A stretch of 64,000 nt of DNA, from positions 124,001 to 188,000 of the forward strand of contig NZ_SBII01000005.1 of the NCBI RefSeq assembly GCF_004028155.1. The letters are read 5' to 3'. The DNA is from Flavobacterium cerinum. Lineage in GTDB: Bacteria > Bacteroidota > Bacteroidia > Flavobacteriales > Flavobacteriaceae. Every line of letters starts with the position of its first letter. Positions within the stretch are counted from its first letter, which is position 1. Below, piece by piece: positions 16,524-25,001 of this stretch. The position numbers and the translations under genes were made by a program. The notes under the pieces are model-generated. The model ran no database searches and was not told the origin of the DNA. It saw only the letters and a program-made list of their open reading frames with translations.

Positions 16524-16883
16524 TTATATCTGCTTGTTTTTACCGTCCAGTAAATACATCCATGCCATTCTTGACATCCTGAAGTTAAAGGTGCTTAAAA
16601 GAATTGCTAGTAAGGCTATTAGAATCAGGATCGTTACAAAACTCTCTATGAATTTATGTACAAGTAAGAAAAAAACGATCATCTCTCCTACTACCAAAGC
16701 ATAACTAACGAACATTGAACCGAAAAAATAACCTGGTTCTTTTTCGAATTTATGGCCGCATTCTGAACAATTTTCGTTCATTCTCGGCATTTGGAAAAGC
16801 AGTGGATTACCTTTTCGGCTGAACACTTTTCCTTTACCGCATTTAGGACATTTCTCTGTGATAATACCTACTATTGCTGACAT
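16524..16883 (-). CDS. DUF983 zinc-ribbon membrane protein
   Basis: Taking ATG 16883 (MSAIVGIITEKCPKCG) gives 119 residues; the in-frame ATG 5 codons upstream precedes only a lysine-rich tract. The N-terminus holds two CxxC pairs, CPKCGKG (about residues 12-18) and CSECGHKF (about 38-45), likely binding one zinc. The GYFFGSMFVSY segment and two C-terminal membrane helices follow. This is the DUF983 layout. The biochemical role is unknown, although in some bacteria the gene is near cytochrome oxidase genes. An exact -7 box lies 13 bases upstream. Confidence 0.88.
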   Translation of the reverse strand: MSAIVGIITEKCPKCGKGKVFSRKGNPLLFQMPRMNENCSECGHKFEKEPGYFFGSMFVSYALVVGEMIVFFLLVHKFIESFVTILILIALLAILLSTFNFRMSRMAWMYLLDGKNKQI

Positions 16884-16895
16884 CTTTTTTTTATA

Positions 16896-16927
16896 CAAAT
16901 TTACGGTAGAAAACTAGTTTCCACAAT
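16896..16927 (-). promoter_or_regulatory. Candidate promoter of the DUF983 gene
   Basis: On the minus strand, ATTG (16927-16924), a 20-base spacer and TAAATTTG (16903-16896) fit the TTG / TAnnTTTG pattern of Bacteroidota promoters. The -7 box is 13 bases before ATG 16883. Confidence 0.5.
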
Positions 16928-16978
16928 AGAATATCTACGCTAAAATTTGTACTTTTAGGACATAATTAAGTCTGATTT

Positions 16979-17866
16979 ATGGCAAAAGTTACAATACTTG
17001 ATATACAGCAGTTTCACGATCATGATGTGCTGGAAGAATTTTATGTAAATACTCTTCAGGATCATTTGGAGACCCGTCATAAGGATATTGCGTTACCACA
17101 TAAACACAATTTTTATCTTAGTGTGCTTTTCACAAAAGGGACAGGCATTCATGAAGTAGATTTTACATCTTATGCCGTAAAGCCAGGAGCATTATTTTTT
17201 TTAAATCCCGGCCAAACACACCATTGGGATCTGTCTGAAGATACCGAAGGATTTATTTTCTTTCATACTCAGGAGTTTTATGATCTTCACTATATAAACA
17301 ACAGCCTGAATAGTTTTCCTTTCTTCTACAGCATGCATCACCCTTCATGCGTTTATCTGAATGAAAAAGCATTTATAAAAACATCAATGCTTTTTGAGAT
17401 GATCCTTGAAGAAAGTATTTCTCAGGATATGCTCGAAAAACAGGCAATCATTAGTATGATCGATCTGGTTTATATACAGGGAACACGTACCTATTATACG
17501 CAGCAGAAACCATCCACTACTGAGAACAGGAACAGTTATTATATCAAGTTCCGTAAACTTGAAGACCTCATAGAGCAAAGTTATGCTCTTGAAAAATCGC
17601 CTTCGGCCTATGCAAAAACACTCAATATGAGCGCAAAACATTTAAACCGGATTACACAGGGCGTTGTTGGAAAAACAGCATCTGATGTTATACTGGAACG
17701 TGTAATGCTTGAGGCAAAAAAAGAACTTATATTACAACGGGACAGTTTTGCTCAAATTGCTTTATCGCTTGGATATGATGATTATGCTTACTTTTCAAGG
17801 CTCTTTAAAAAGAAGACCGGGGAAACACCATCAAACTTCATTAAGAGGTATAAAAGAGTGAATTAA
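16979..17866 (+). CDS. AraC-family transcriptional regulator with cupin domain
   Basis: The 295-residue protein has an N-terminal cupin-like ligand domain (HKHNFYLSVLFTKGTG, KPGALFFLNPGQTHHWDL) and a C-terminal double helix-turn-helix of the AraC type (about residues 195-292). The latter ends with AQIALSLGYDDYAYFSRLF and the KKTGETPSNF signature. Targets and ligand are unknown. It has a TACTTTTAG box 21 bases before the ATG and is divergent from the DUF983 gene, which it could regulate. Confidence 0.9.
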   Translation: MAKVTILDIQQFHDHDVLEEFYVNTLQDHLETRHKDIALPHKHNFYLSVLFTKGTGIHEVDFTSYAVKPGALFFLNPGQTHHWDLSEDTEGFIFFHTQEFYDLHYINNSLNSFPFFYSMHHPSCVYLNEKAFIKTSMLFEMILEESISQDMLEKQAIISMIDLVYIQGTRTYYTQQKPSTTENRNSYYIKFRKLEDLIEQSYALEKSPSAYAKTLNMSAKHLNRITQGVVGKTASDVILERVMLEAKKELILQRDSFAQIALSLGYDDYAYFSRLFKKKTGETPSNFIKRYKRVN

Positions 17867-17895
17867 TTGGCCTAGGGTATCTGCCTAAAAAATAA

Positions 17896-17903
17896 TACCT
17901 TTG
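17896..17903 (+). promoter_or_regulatory. Candidate -7 element for the rRNA methyltransferase gene
   Basis: TACCTTTG matches TAnnTTTG exactly and lies 15 bases before ATG 17918. No TTTG box is at the normal distance upstream. Confidence 0.45.
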
Positions 17904-17917
17904 CACCTCAAATTACA

Positions 17918-19135
17918 ATGATGAGATTACACAGGAATTTAACGTTTACGGTTATAGACTCGTTGGGCCATATATTTAATGATGGCGAATATGCCGATAA
18001 AGTAGTAGCAAGAGCGCTTAAAAAAGACAAACGCTGGGGCAGTGCCGATAGGAAGTTTGTTGCCGAAACCATATATGAAATAGTACGTTGGAAACGTCTT
18101 TATACAGAAATTGCAGAGGTTAAAGAACCATTAACCAGGGATAACTTATGGCGTGTATTTGCTGTATGGGCAGTATTGCGTGGTATTACCCTACCTGATT
18201 GGAAATACTTTGAAGAAACACCGGTAAGAAGAATTAAAGGCCGTTATGACGAACTTTCTAAAATAAGAAAATACAGAGAATCTATTCCGGACTGGATGGA
18301 TGAACTGTGTATTAAAGAATTGGGTGAAGAGAAATGGGAAACTGAACTTGCTGCACAAAACGAGCAGGCTAAAGTTATCCTTAGGGTAAATACCCTTAAA
18401 ACTACCCGTGAAAAGTTAAGAGCGATTTTAATGGACCTTAACATCGAAACGATAATTGACAAAGATTACCCTGATGCTCTTGTGTTAAAAGAAAGAGCAA
18501 ATGTATTTATTACAGATGCTTTTAAAGAAGGTATGTTTGAGGTTCAGGATGCTTCATCGCAGCTTGTGGCCCGTTTCCTTGAAGTTGAGCCCGGTATGCG
18601 TGTTGTAGATACCTGCGCTGGTGCTGGTGGAAAAACACTGCACATGGCAGCTTTAATGGAAAATAAAGGTCAGCTAATAGCGATGGATCTTTATGAAAGC
18701 AAACTAAAACAGTTAAAAATTCGTGCTAAAAGAGATGGTGCATTCAATATAGAATACCGCATTATTGATAGCACTAAGGTTATCAAAAAACTACACGAAA
18801 AAGCAGATCGTGTACTTATCGATGCTCCATGTAGCGGACTGGGTGTTTTAAAACGTAACCCGGACAGTAAATGGAAACTACAACCTGAGTTTATAGATAA
18901 CATTAAAAAAGTACAGAAAGAAGTACTTGAGAGCTATTCTAAGATTGTAAAACCAGGTGGTAAACTGGTATATGCTACCTGCTCCATCCTACCATCTGAA
19001 AACGAGGAACAGGTAAAACATTTCCTTACTACAGAAATTGGTCAGCAGTTTACCTTTGTAAAGGATAAAAAAGTTTTAGCATCTGAATCTGGATTTGACG
19101 GATTCTACATGGCTTTAATGGAACGCAAAATGTAA
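17918..19135 (+). CDS. RsmB/NOP-type RNA m5C methyltransferase
   Basis: The 405-residue SAM-dependent enzyme should methylate cytosine C5, probably in 16S rRNA. The N-terminal ~120 residues are a NusB-like helical RNA-binding domain (RWGSADRKFVAETIYEIVRWKRL read in parts). The methyltransferase core has the SAM motif VVDTCAGAGGKTLHMAAL. It also has both cysteines of the m5C mechanism: C305 in DAPCSGLGVLKRNPD and C355 in YATCSILPSENEEQV. Those two cysteines are decisive for the NOL1/NOP2/Sun family. Translation may begin at the first ATG or at the second (17921). A strong terminator follows. Confidence 0.93.
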   Translation: MMRLHRNLTFTVIDSLGHIFNDGEYADKVVARALKKDKRWGSADRKFVAETIYEIVRWKRLYTEIAEVKEPLTRDNLWRVFAVWAVLRGITLPDWKYFEETPVRRIKGRYDELSKIRKYRESIPDWMDELCIKELGEEKWETELAAQNEQAKVILRVNTLKTTREKLRAILMDLNIETIIDKDYPDALVLKERANVFITDAFKEGMFEVQDASSQLVARFLEVEPGMRVVDTCAGAGGKTLHMAALMENKGQLIAMDLYESKLKQLKIRAKRDGAFNIEYRIIDSTKVIKKLHEKADRVLIDAPCSGLGVLKRNPDSKWKLQPEFIDNIKKVQKEVLESYSKIVKPGGKLVYATCSILPSENEEQVKHFLTTEIGQQFTFVKDKKVLASESGFDGFYMALMERKM

Positions 19136-19163
19136 TTTTGTTGCAATATTATAATATAATTAG

Positions 19164-19188
19164 AACCTCCCAATCGGGAGGTTTTTTT
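19164..19188 (+). terminator. Terminator of the rRNA methyltransferase gene
   Basis: AACCTCCC and GGGAGGTT form a perfect 8-bp stem with a 4-base loop, followed by a run of seven or more T. Confidence 0.92.
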
Positions 19189-19216
19189 ATATATATTTAA
19201 TCCAAATTTTAACTAG

Positions 19217-19912
19217 ATGAAATATTTTGTTTTTCTCTTCTTATTGATTTGTAATACCACTTATTCGCAGATTGAGTCTAATACTCTAACTATGCTTACT
19301 TTTGAATTAGATTATCCACCTATGGGTGATAATGATATAGATTGGAGCAGAGAAAAGCCAAAATGTGAATTTATATTAAATGGCAAAATGCCTTTAAAAT
19401 ATTCTATGACCCTTGAAAATGATACGATTGCTTCTCTATCGAGATATGAAAATGAGCAATGGATCTTACAGGAAGATATGCAATATCAATCTTACTTCTT
19501 GTATAGGGAGGAAAATGAACTTTTCTCTCATTTCCGGATAGCCGATTTTGATAAAGATGGTGATGAAGATCTATTATGTTGGATTTTTTCTAACATAAAT
19601 GGTAATGAATGGACAATAGTATTTCTAAACGACCAGAAGAATAAAAAACTGATTAGGCTTATTGATACAACTGAAAACACCAACATATGGGATCGTCCAG
19701 AATATGATGAAAAAACTAAGGTTATAAATTGTACTCTTGACGGAAGTGCTTTTGGAGTTTCGGCAGAAAGTACTTTTATACTCGATGATCTAACTGCAAT
19801 ACCTCTCAAAAGACATTATCAGGATCGACTACATTCCAGACATATTGTTGATTATTACTATGTAGGAGAAAGCGGAAAATGGAAGCTAGTAAAGAAAAAG
19901 AAATTGCAATAA
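19217..19912 (+). CDS. Hypothetical secreted protein with EF-hand-like Asp loop
   Basis: The 231-residue protein has a signal peptide (MKYFVFLFLLICNTTYSQ). I do not recognise a named family. A calcium-loop-like segment DFDKDGDEDLL (about residues 113-123) resembles dockerin/FG-GAP or EF-hand calcium-binding loops. The rest is beta-rich with many Asp and Trp. It stands alone after a terminator, and the Crp-like regulator follows 52 bases later. Export to the periplasm or outside is well supported; function is not. Confidence 0.75.
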   Translation: MKYFVFLFLLICNTTYSQIESNTLTMLTFELDYPPMGDNDIDWSREKPKCEFILNGKMPLKYSMTLENDTIASLSRYENEQWILQEDMQYQSYFLYREENELFSHFRIADFDKDGDEDLLCWIFSNINGNEWTIVFLNDQKNKKLIRLIDTTENTNIWDRPEYDEKTKVINCTLDGSAFGVSAESTFILDDLTAIPLKRHYQDRLHSRHIVDYYYVGESGKWKLVKKKKLQ

Positions 19913-19964
19913 ATAGCATAGTAGTTGTTGATTTGGGTAATTTTACTAAATAAGAATAAGAGCC

Positions 19965-20549
19965 ATGATAAACAGTACAAAACCTGTTAGTTTTTTTGAC
20001 AGTATATCGCATCTTGTAAATATTAGTCCTGAAAGCAGGCAGGTACTTTTATCGCACATGATAAAAGAGAAACTGCCTAAAGGATATGTACTTGTACCAA
20101 TGGGTGGGATTTGCAGAAATCTACACTATCTTGAAAAAGGGCTTACAAGAACATTTTACATAAAAGATAATAAGGAAGTTACTGAAAGGTTTTGTGTCGA
20201 AAATTCATTTACCTGTTCAATGACCGGATACCTAACCAATACACCTGATATTAGGCAGATTGAACTTTTAGAATCATCTACGATATGGTCAATGCCTTAT
20301 ACACAACTTGAAAAATTATATGATGCCCATCATGATATTGAGCGACTTGGCAGGCAGCTTATCACTCAGGATCTTATTACTTTAAATCAGCGTTTGACAG
20401 ATATTCAGTTTATGACGGCTCAGGAACGTTACAGTAAATTCATAAGTGTAAATCCATCTCTTTCACAAAGAATATCTCTTGGTCATATCTCTTCTTACCT
20501 GGGAATAACACAGGAAACATTAAGTAGGATACGTTCTAAAGCAGTATGA
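19965..20549 (+). CDS. Crp/Fnr-family transcriptional regulator
   Basis: The 194-residue protein has a cyclic-nucleotide-binding-like beta-roll (about residues 25-115, LPKGYVLVPMGG and LHYLEKGLTRTFYI) and a C-terminal winged HTH (about 145-190, ISLGHISSYLGITQETLSRIR). No Fe-S cysteine set like that of Fnr is evident. The effector is unknown, and many Bacteroidota members do not bind cAMP. It lies immediately upstream of the thioesterase and may regulate it or the AraC/YCII unit beyond. Confidence 0.88.
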   Translation: MINSTKPVSFFDSISHLVNISPESRQVLLSHMIKEKLPKGYVLVPMGGICRNLHYLEKGLTRTFYIKDNKEVTERFCVENSFTCSMTGYLTNTPDIRQIELLESSTIWSMPYTQLEKLYDAHHDIERLGRQLITQDLITLNQRLTDIQFMTAQERYSKFISVNPSLSQRISLGHISSYLGITQETLSRIRSKAV

Positions 20550-20563
20550 TTTTTTTTTTTGAT

Positions 20564-20594
20564 AATTGTCAAAGGAAAAGCTTGTCTATAGTTG
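20564..20594 (+). promoter_or_regulatory. Candidate promoter of the thioesterase gene
   Basis: AATTG (20564-20568), an 18-base spacer and TATAGTTG (20587-20594) approximate the Bacteroidota promoter. The -7 box is 29 bases before ATG 20623. Confidence 0.4.
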
Positions 20595-20622
20595 CAGCTT
20601 TGCTCTATCAAAATAAAAGCAA

Positions 20623-21090
20623 ATGGAACTTAAAACATTTTATAAGATAAGGTTTAGCGACTGCGATCCCTTTAAACATCTCAATAATTCGGGGTATATA
20701 GATTATATGCTCAATGCCCGTGAAGATCATCTTTTAGAATTTCACGATATAAGCATGACAAGCCTATATGAAAAAGGTTCCGGATGGATGGTCAGTAAGC
20801 ACGAAATCACCTACCTCAATTCTGCCTATTATAATGAAAATGTATGCATACAATCCGGTTTAATTAAGCTTGGAGACGATTCTCTATTGGTAGAAATGAG
20901 TATGTGGGATGAAGATCAAAAGCAGTTAAAAGCATTGTTATGGACAAAATTTATCCATATTAATCTTAAAACAAATAAACGGAACAAGCATCCGTATTGG
21001 TTTATTGAACTTGCTTCAGGATTCGAAGATAAAGCACTGCAGCAATTTGGTTCCATAAATGAAAGGCTTGCAGTTTTATTAAAACAATAG
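20623..21090 (+). CDS. Hotdog-fold acyl-CoA thioesterase
   Basis: The 155-residue protein has the 4-hydroxybenzoyl-CoA thioesterase-type opening YKIRFSDCDPFKHLNNSGYI, in which the Asp-Cys-Asp / His-Leu-Asn-Asn segment supplies the active site. A long central helix with AREDHL and antiparallel strands follow. It would hydrolyse acyl-CoA thioesters in the cytoplasm; chain preference is unknown. It is flanked by Crp-like and AraC-like regulators, suggesting conditional expression. Confidence 0.88.
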   Translation: MELKTFYKIRFSDCDPFKHLNNSGYIDYMLNAREDHLLEFHDISMTSLYEKGSGWMVSKHEITYLNSAYYNENVCIQSGLIKLGDDSLLVEMSMWDEDQKQLKALLWTKFIHINLKTNKRNKHPYWFIELASGFEDKALQQFGSINERLAVLLKQ

Positions 21091-21113
21091 TTTCTTATTT
21101 TCAGGGCAGGGTA

Positions 21114-21148
21114 TTTGTCTTTAAAAGGCAATATTTTTTGTAGCTTTG
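21114..21148 (+). promoter_or_regulatory. Candidate promoter of the second AraC gene
   Basis: TTTG (21114-21117), a 23-base spacer and TAGCTTTG (21141-21148) match both consensus boxes, with a spacer at the long end. The -7 box overlaps the potential TTG start at 21146, so ATG 21167 is the more credible start. Confidence 0.5.
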
Positions 21149-21166
21149 AGTGTTAGTTTCCCAAAA

Positions 21167-21940
21167 ATGAAAATTCAAAGTTATTTACCCTGCCCTATTC
21201 TTTCTCCTTATATAAAGGAATATATGGTTATTGAGAGCCTTGAAGGTATGGTTAATAAAACACTTCCGGATACGGCTATCGTGATGGCGTTTAGGTTTAA
21301 GGGAACTGTAGATTACAAGCAGACCGATAGCAGCGGATTATTACCTAAAATGGTTATCAGCGGTTTGCGAAAATCTCCCAGAACGTTTACTTATTATGAG
21401 CAAACATCCAACCTGCTGGTTAAATTTAAAGAAGGCGGTGCTACAGCTTTCTTTAATGAACCATTACATGAATTATTCTCTATAAGCCTGTCATTAGACA
21501 GTTTGATAAAGATGAGTATTCTTAATGAGATTGAAGAACAATTAGCAGTAGCGATTGATGATAACCAACGCATTATTATAATTGAGAACTTTCTTATTTC
21601 CAGACTGAATCAGGTAAAACCCGATCTTTTGGTTCAAAAAGCAATTCATAATATACAATTGGTAAAAGGAAACATAAGGATCAATGAGCTTATGAATAAC
21701 CTGCCTCTTAGCCGTGATGCCTTTGAGAAACGTTTCCGCAAATCAACGAGTACAACACCAAAACAATATGCTTCTATTGTAAAACTCAACAACCTGGTTA
21801 ATAATCTTAATCCGGGAAATAATCTTTTAGATACTGTTTATACCTCGGGATATTTTGATCAGTCGCATTTTATAAAAGATTTTAAAACATTCACAGGAGA
21901 ACTTCCTCACAATTTTATCAAGCAGCCACGAAAGTGGTAA
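21167..21940 (+). CDS. AraC-family transcriptional regulator
   Basis: The 257-residue protein starts at ATG 21167 (MKIQSYLPCPILSPYIKEYM). Its N-terminal domain is of the small DUF6597-like type often fused to AraC helix-turn-helices in Bacteroidota (LPDTAIVMAFRFKG; LVKFKEGGATAFFNEPLHEL). The C-terminal HTH pair (about residues 165-255) includes INELMNNLPLSRDAFEKRFRKSTSTTPKQYA split across the two helices and YTSGYFDQSHFIKDFKTFTG. The gene directly precedes a secreted YCII+ABM protein, the likely target. Confidence 0.88.
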   Translation: MKIQSYLPCPILSPYIKEYMVIESLEGMVNKTLPDTAIVMAFRFKGTVDYKQTDSSGLLPKMVISGLRKSPRTFTYYEQTSNLLVKFKEGGATAFFNEPLHELFSISLSLDSLIKMSILNEIEEQLAVAIDDNQRIIIIENFLISRLNQVKPDLLVQKAIHNIQLVKGNIRINELMNNLPLSRDAFEKRFRKSTSTTPKQYASIVKLNNLVNNLNPGNNLLDTVYTSGYFDQSHFIKDFKTFTGELPHNFIKQPRKW

Positions 21941-21979
21941 ATCAATGATTTTTTACAATTTCACAGATTATTACAGTCA

Positions 21980-21987
21980 TAGTTTTG
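21980..21987 (+). promoter_or_regulatory. Candidate -7 element for the YCII/ABM gene
   Basis: TAGTTTTG matches TAnnTTTG exactly, 24 bases before ATG 22011. No consensus -33 box is present, as expected for a promoter needing an activator such as the upstream AraC protein. Confidence 0.45.
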
Positions 21988-22010
21988 TTTCAACTAAAAA
22001 AGTAATAATC

Positions 22011-22772
22011 ATGAAAACAACATCTAATTCCAAACTTTCATTGGGTCTTCTATTCCTCACTCTTTCATTATATGCTCAAAGCCCGCTAAAAGAAACTCAA
22101 CCTCTTAAAACAGCTGCCTTAAAAGAATATGTTTTGTTATTCAGATATCCTAACATTAACTATACTGAGCAACAGCTTGCAGATATAGGTAATAAATGGC
22201 ACAAAACAATAGCAGGCTGGAAAAGTAAAGGACTATATATAAGTAATGAAGTATTTGAACCCAAAGGAATATTAATAACAGGTACTGCTGCTAAAATAAG
22301 CGAAAATACTTTTGCTGAAGGCACTATGTTTTTAGGTGCTATAGTAACAGTACTGGCACAGAACAAAGAACAGGCTGTTGAACTGGCAAAAGAAAGTCCG
22401 GTACTAGCTACCGGAGGTAATATTGAAGTAAGGGAGTATCGATATATCGATAAAAGCAAAAGAGTAACTTTTATTGATACGTTTACGATTCCTGAAAATG
22501 CCCATGAATCTTTTATCAACAGGATGAACAAGAACAGGGAGCTGCTTAAAACCATTCCCGGTTTTATTGAAGACCATGCTTACGTAAAAACTGTAGGCGA
22601 AAGCAGATTTAATTACATAACCATTGCCATCTGGGAAAATGAAGAGGCTATTAGCAATGCTAAAAAAGCCGTTGAAGCATATTATAGAAATGAAAACTTC
22701 AACCTTCAGGAGTTTATAAAGCAGAATGGTATAATAATGGAAAGAGCTTTGTATAGCGAAATGGAAAAGTAA
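22011..22772 (+). CDS. Exported YCII-like + ABM-like dimeric alpha/beta-barrel protein
   Basis: I start at ATG 22011 (MKTTSNSKLSLGLLFLTL), which begins a signal peptide ending near ..LYAQ; the frame is open to 21945, but that would bury the signal. Residues about 40-150 resemble the YCII/DGPF fold (VLLFRYPNINYTEQQ, KGLYISNEVFEP, and AVELAKESPVLATGGNIEVREY in pieces). Residues about 155-245 resemble an antibiotic-biosynthesis-monooxygenase domain (FIDTFTIPENAHESFINRM, IPGFIEDHAYV, ITIAIWENEEAI). Both are ferredoxin-like dimer folds, so this is a two-module fusion, and its export is unusual. Activity is unknown. Confidence 0.75.
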   Translation: MKTTSNSKLSLGLLFLTLSLYAQSPLKETQPLKTAALKEYVLLFRYPNINYTEQQLADIGNKWHKTIAGWKSKGLYISNEVFEPKGILITGTAAKISENTFAEGTMFLGAIVTVLAQNKEQAVELAKESPVLATGGNIEVREYRYIDKSKRVTFIDTFTIPENAHESFINRMNKNRELLKTIPGFIEDHAYVKTVGESRFNYITIAIWENEEAISNAKKAVEAYYRNENFNLQEFIKQNGIIMERALYSEMEK

Positions 22773-22943
22773 TTTCACATAACAATAGTTAGAGTGTTAT
22801 AGTGATATAACATCTTTATATTTCTTTGTTATATCTGTTTTGTTAAATCAACAATTTTAGTACTATATCGTTATAGTATTGGCAATTTATTTACCTTTAT
22901 CGGCTGGAATAAATTACCTTTACAAGAATTGCTATTACTTACT

Positions 22944-24368
22944 ATGAACGAATGTATTTCTGTTTTCGATATGCTTAAAATCGGTGTCGGGCCTTCCAGT
23001 TCCCACACCCTTGGTCCTTGGCGTGGAGCCGAACGTTTTTTAAAAGAACTCCATGAAGAAGGCATATTTAATAATGTTATCCGTATTAAGGTTGACCTGT
23101 ATGGTTCTTTATCTTTAACGGGTAAAGGACACGCCACAGACCTTGCTGTAATGCTTGGACTTAGCGGTGCTGATCCCGAATATGTTCCTATAGACAGTAT
23201 AGCTTCTATTATAGAGGATATAAAACAAACACATCAGTTGTTTTTAGGGAGTATGAAAGTAATACCTTTTACAATTGATACTGACATAGTTTTTAATAAG
23301 AACTTCCTTCCTTTCCATTCCAATGGTTTTATGTTCACGGCGTATACAGATGCCGGAGAATATGAGTCTACTTTCTATTCTATAGGTGGGGGGTTTGTAG
23401 TCAAAGAAGAACTTGTAGCTTCCGGTGAAAAGGAAATGATTAAATGTGCATTCCCCTTCCCTATTGATAAGGCCGATGAACTTTTACAGTATACAATTAC
23501 CGAGAACAAAAAGATATCGGAGATCGTATATGAAAATGAAAAGTCGATACGTACAGAAGAAGAAATAGATAAAGAACTGATGCGTGTTTGGAATACTATG
23601 TTGGAATGTATGTACACAGGCTGCCATACCGAGGGAATACTTCCGGGCGGACTGAATGTGCGACGCAGGGCATTTGATATGCACAGTAAAATGATTGGTG
23701 AACTACCATATAATAATCCGTGGGAATGGTTAAGAGTAATCAGGAAAACCGAAGTTAAATTCCGCCAGATACTAAAATGGGTCAGCTGTTTTGCACTTGC
23801 AGTGAATGAGGTTAATGCAGCTCTTGGCCGTGTGGTTACTGCACCTACTAATGGCAGTGCCGGTGTTATTCCAGCAGTATTAATGTATTATATGGTTATA
23901 GAAAATCACGATGCAGACGAAAGCCACATTAAACAATTCTTAATGGTTGCAGGAGAAATAGGCAGTATCTTTAAAAAAGGTGCTACTATATCGGCAGCAA
24001 TGGGCGGATGTCAGGCAGAGATTGGTGTGTCGTCTGCAATGGCAGCAGCAGCGCTTTGCGAACTAATGGGTGGAACTCCTGCACAATGCCTTATGGCTGC
24101 AGAAATTGCTATGGAACACCATTTAGGAATGACGTGTGATCCTATAGGAGGACTGGTACAGATTCCTTGTATTGAACGTAATACTATGGGTGCAATTAAA
24201 GCGATAAATGCAGCAGAACTTGCCCTTGAAACTGACCCTAAGAATGCTAAAGTTCCTTTAGATAAAGTGGTAGATACTATGTGGAAAACTGCTCAGGACA
24301 TGAATAATAAATACAAAGAAACATCTGAAGGCGGTCTTGCCGTTACAGTTAATAACGCAGACTGTTAG
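22944..24368 (+). CDS. sdaA: L-serine ammonia-lyase, iron-sulfur dependent, single-chain type
   Basis: The 474-residue enzyme converts L-serine to pyruvate and ammonia. The N-terminal beta domain begins MNECISVFDMLKIGVGPSSS with the SSSHT phosphate-loop-like segment. The alpha domain has the conserved TNGSAGVIPAV, GGCQAEIGVSSAMAAA and CDPIGGLVQIPCIERN blocks, whose cysteines ligate a 4Fe-4S cluster. Length fits the fused beta-alpha form (E. coli SdaA is 454). ATG 22944 is preferred over TTG 22929. Four tandem TTAG units directly after the stop give stops in all three frames, followed by a bidirectional terminator. Confidence 0.95.
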   Translation: MNECISVFDMLKIGVGPSSSHTLGPWRGAERFLKELHEEGIFNNVIRIKVDLYGSLSLTGKGHATDLAVMLGLSGADPEYVPIDSIASIIEDIKQTHQLFLGSMKVIPFTIDTDIVFNKNFLPFHSNGFMFTAYTDAGEYESTFYSIGGGFVVKEELVASGEKEMIKCAFPFPIDKADELLQYTITENKKISEIVYENEKSIRTEEEIDKELMRVWNTMLECMYTGCHTEGILPGGLNVRRRAFDMHSKMIGELPYNNPWEWLRVIRKTEVKFRQILKWVSCFALAVNEVNAALGRVVTAPTNGSAGVIPAVLMYYMVIENHDADESHIKQFLMVAGEIGSIFKKGATISAAMGGCQAEIGVSSAMAAAALCELMGGTPAQCLMAAEIAMEHHLGMTCDPIGGLVQIPCIERNTMGAIKAINAAELALETDPKNAKVPLDKVVDTMWKTAQDMNNKYKETSEGGLAVTVNNADC

Positions 24369-24380
24369 TTAGTTAGTTAG
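24365..24380 (+). repeat. (TTAG)4 tandem repeat at the sdaA stop codon
   Basis: Four TTAG units begin with the sdaA stop codon and place TAG in each of the three reading frames within 15 bases, a natural triple-frame stop. Confidence 0.9.
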
Positions 24381-24396
24381 TTTTCTGTTTAATATA

Positions 24397-24433
24397 AAAA
24401 AGCCACATTGATTGAAATTTGATGTGGCTTTTT
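24397..24433. terminator. Bidirectional terminator between sdaA and the NTF2-like gene
   Basis: AAAAAGCCACAT (24397-24408) pairs perfectly with ATGTGGCTTTTT (24422-24433) around a 13-base loop, with A and T tails for both strands. Confidence 0.9.
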
Positions 24434-24442
24434 CTTTTAATA

Positions 24443-24871
24443 TTATTTCCTGCGGGTATCTGCAATATAAATGATCTTCCAGATGCCATTATCTTTAAAT
24501 AGCTGGAATGAATTTACTCCACTATGGCTTAGTTTACCATTAACATAAAACTCATAGGGCGTCCAGACGTGTGCTAATGAACCATCGATTTGTATTTTAT
24601 AATCCAAAAGTCTCTCCTCTATTTTTATATTTACAGGAAGTGCTGCGATCGATTTAAGAAAATCCTCAGTATTTTCTGTTGTAAGAGTATTTCCTTTAGT
24701 ATTTTCACTAATGGATTGTAATACCAAACCCTTACAAACCGACTTTATTTTTAAAGTATCACCCTGATGCATTCCTTCAAAAAAGATTTGAATCGTTTTT
24801 TTTACATCAGATTCCTGTGCTTTAGTGTTTTGTACCAGGCAGACAATTAAGATAACCAATAGCTTTTTCAT
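24443..24871 (-). CDS. NTF2-like (SnoaL/lumazine-binding-like) secreted protein
   Basis: The 142-residue protein has a signal peptide ([19 protein letters not shown]) and then a compact alpha+beta cone fold typical of NTF2-like proteins: an early helix pair ([20 protein letters not shown]), later strands with [20 protein letters not shown], and a terminal [12 protein letters not shown] strand. Such proteins bind or act on small ligands, or are structural. No catalytic residue can be assigned with confidence. Single-gene unit. Confidence 0.8.
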   Translation of the reverse strand: MKKLLVILIVCLVQNTKAQESDVKKTIQIFFEGMHQGDTLKIKSVCKGLVLQSISENTKGNTLTTENTEDFLKSIAALPVNIKIEERLLDYKIQIDGSLAHVWTPYEFYVNGKLSHSGVNSFQLFKDNGIWKIIYIADTRRK

Positions 24872-25001
24872 AATTTTAGGGTATTACCTATTTACTTTAG
24901 TAGCAAGTAGTAAAGGTTTGTTACAAAAACAGCTAAAAAACAAGTTCTGCTCGGCTATTCTTATTACATTTTACTACTTTTACCTCTCTAAACAGTACAT
25001 T

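Noticed and set aside
16369..16704. 111-codon + strand frame opposite the DUF983 gene
   Set aside because: It is antisense to DUF983 and crosses the long hairpin; the composition (Cys, Lys, Ile-rich) is that of a shadow frame.
24369..24380. TTAG repeats as a CRISPR or phase-variation tract
   Set aside because: Only four units, located after the stop codon and outside any promoter spacer; no spacer-repeat pattern.
24825..25001. N-terminal extension of PanB
   Set aside because: The extra 59 residues cover the divergent promoter region and the start of the NTF2-like gene; PanB length is normal from 25002.
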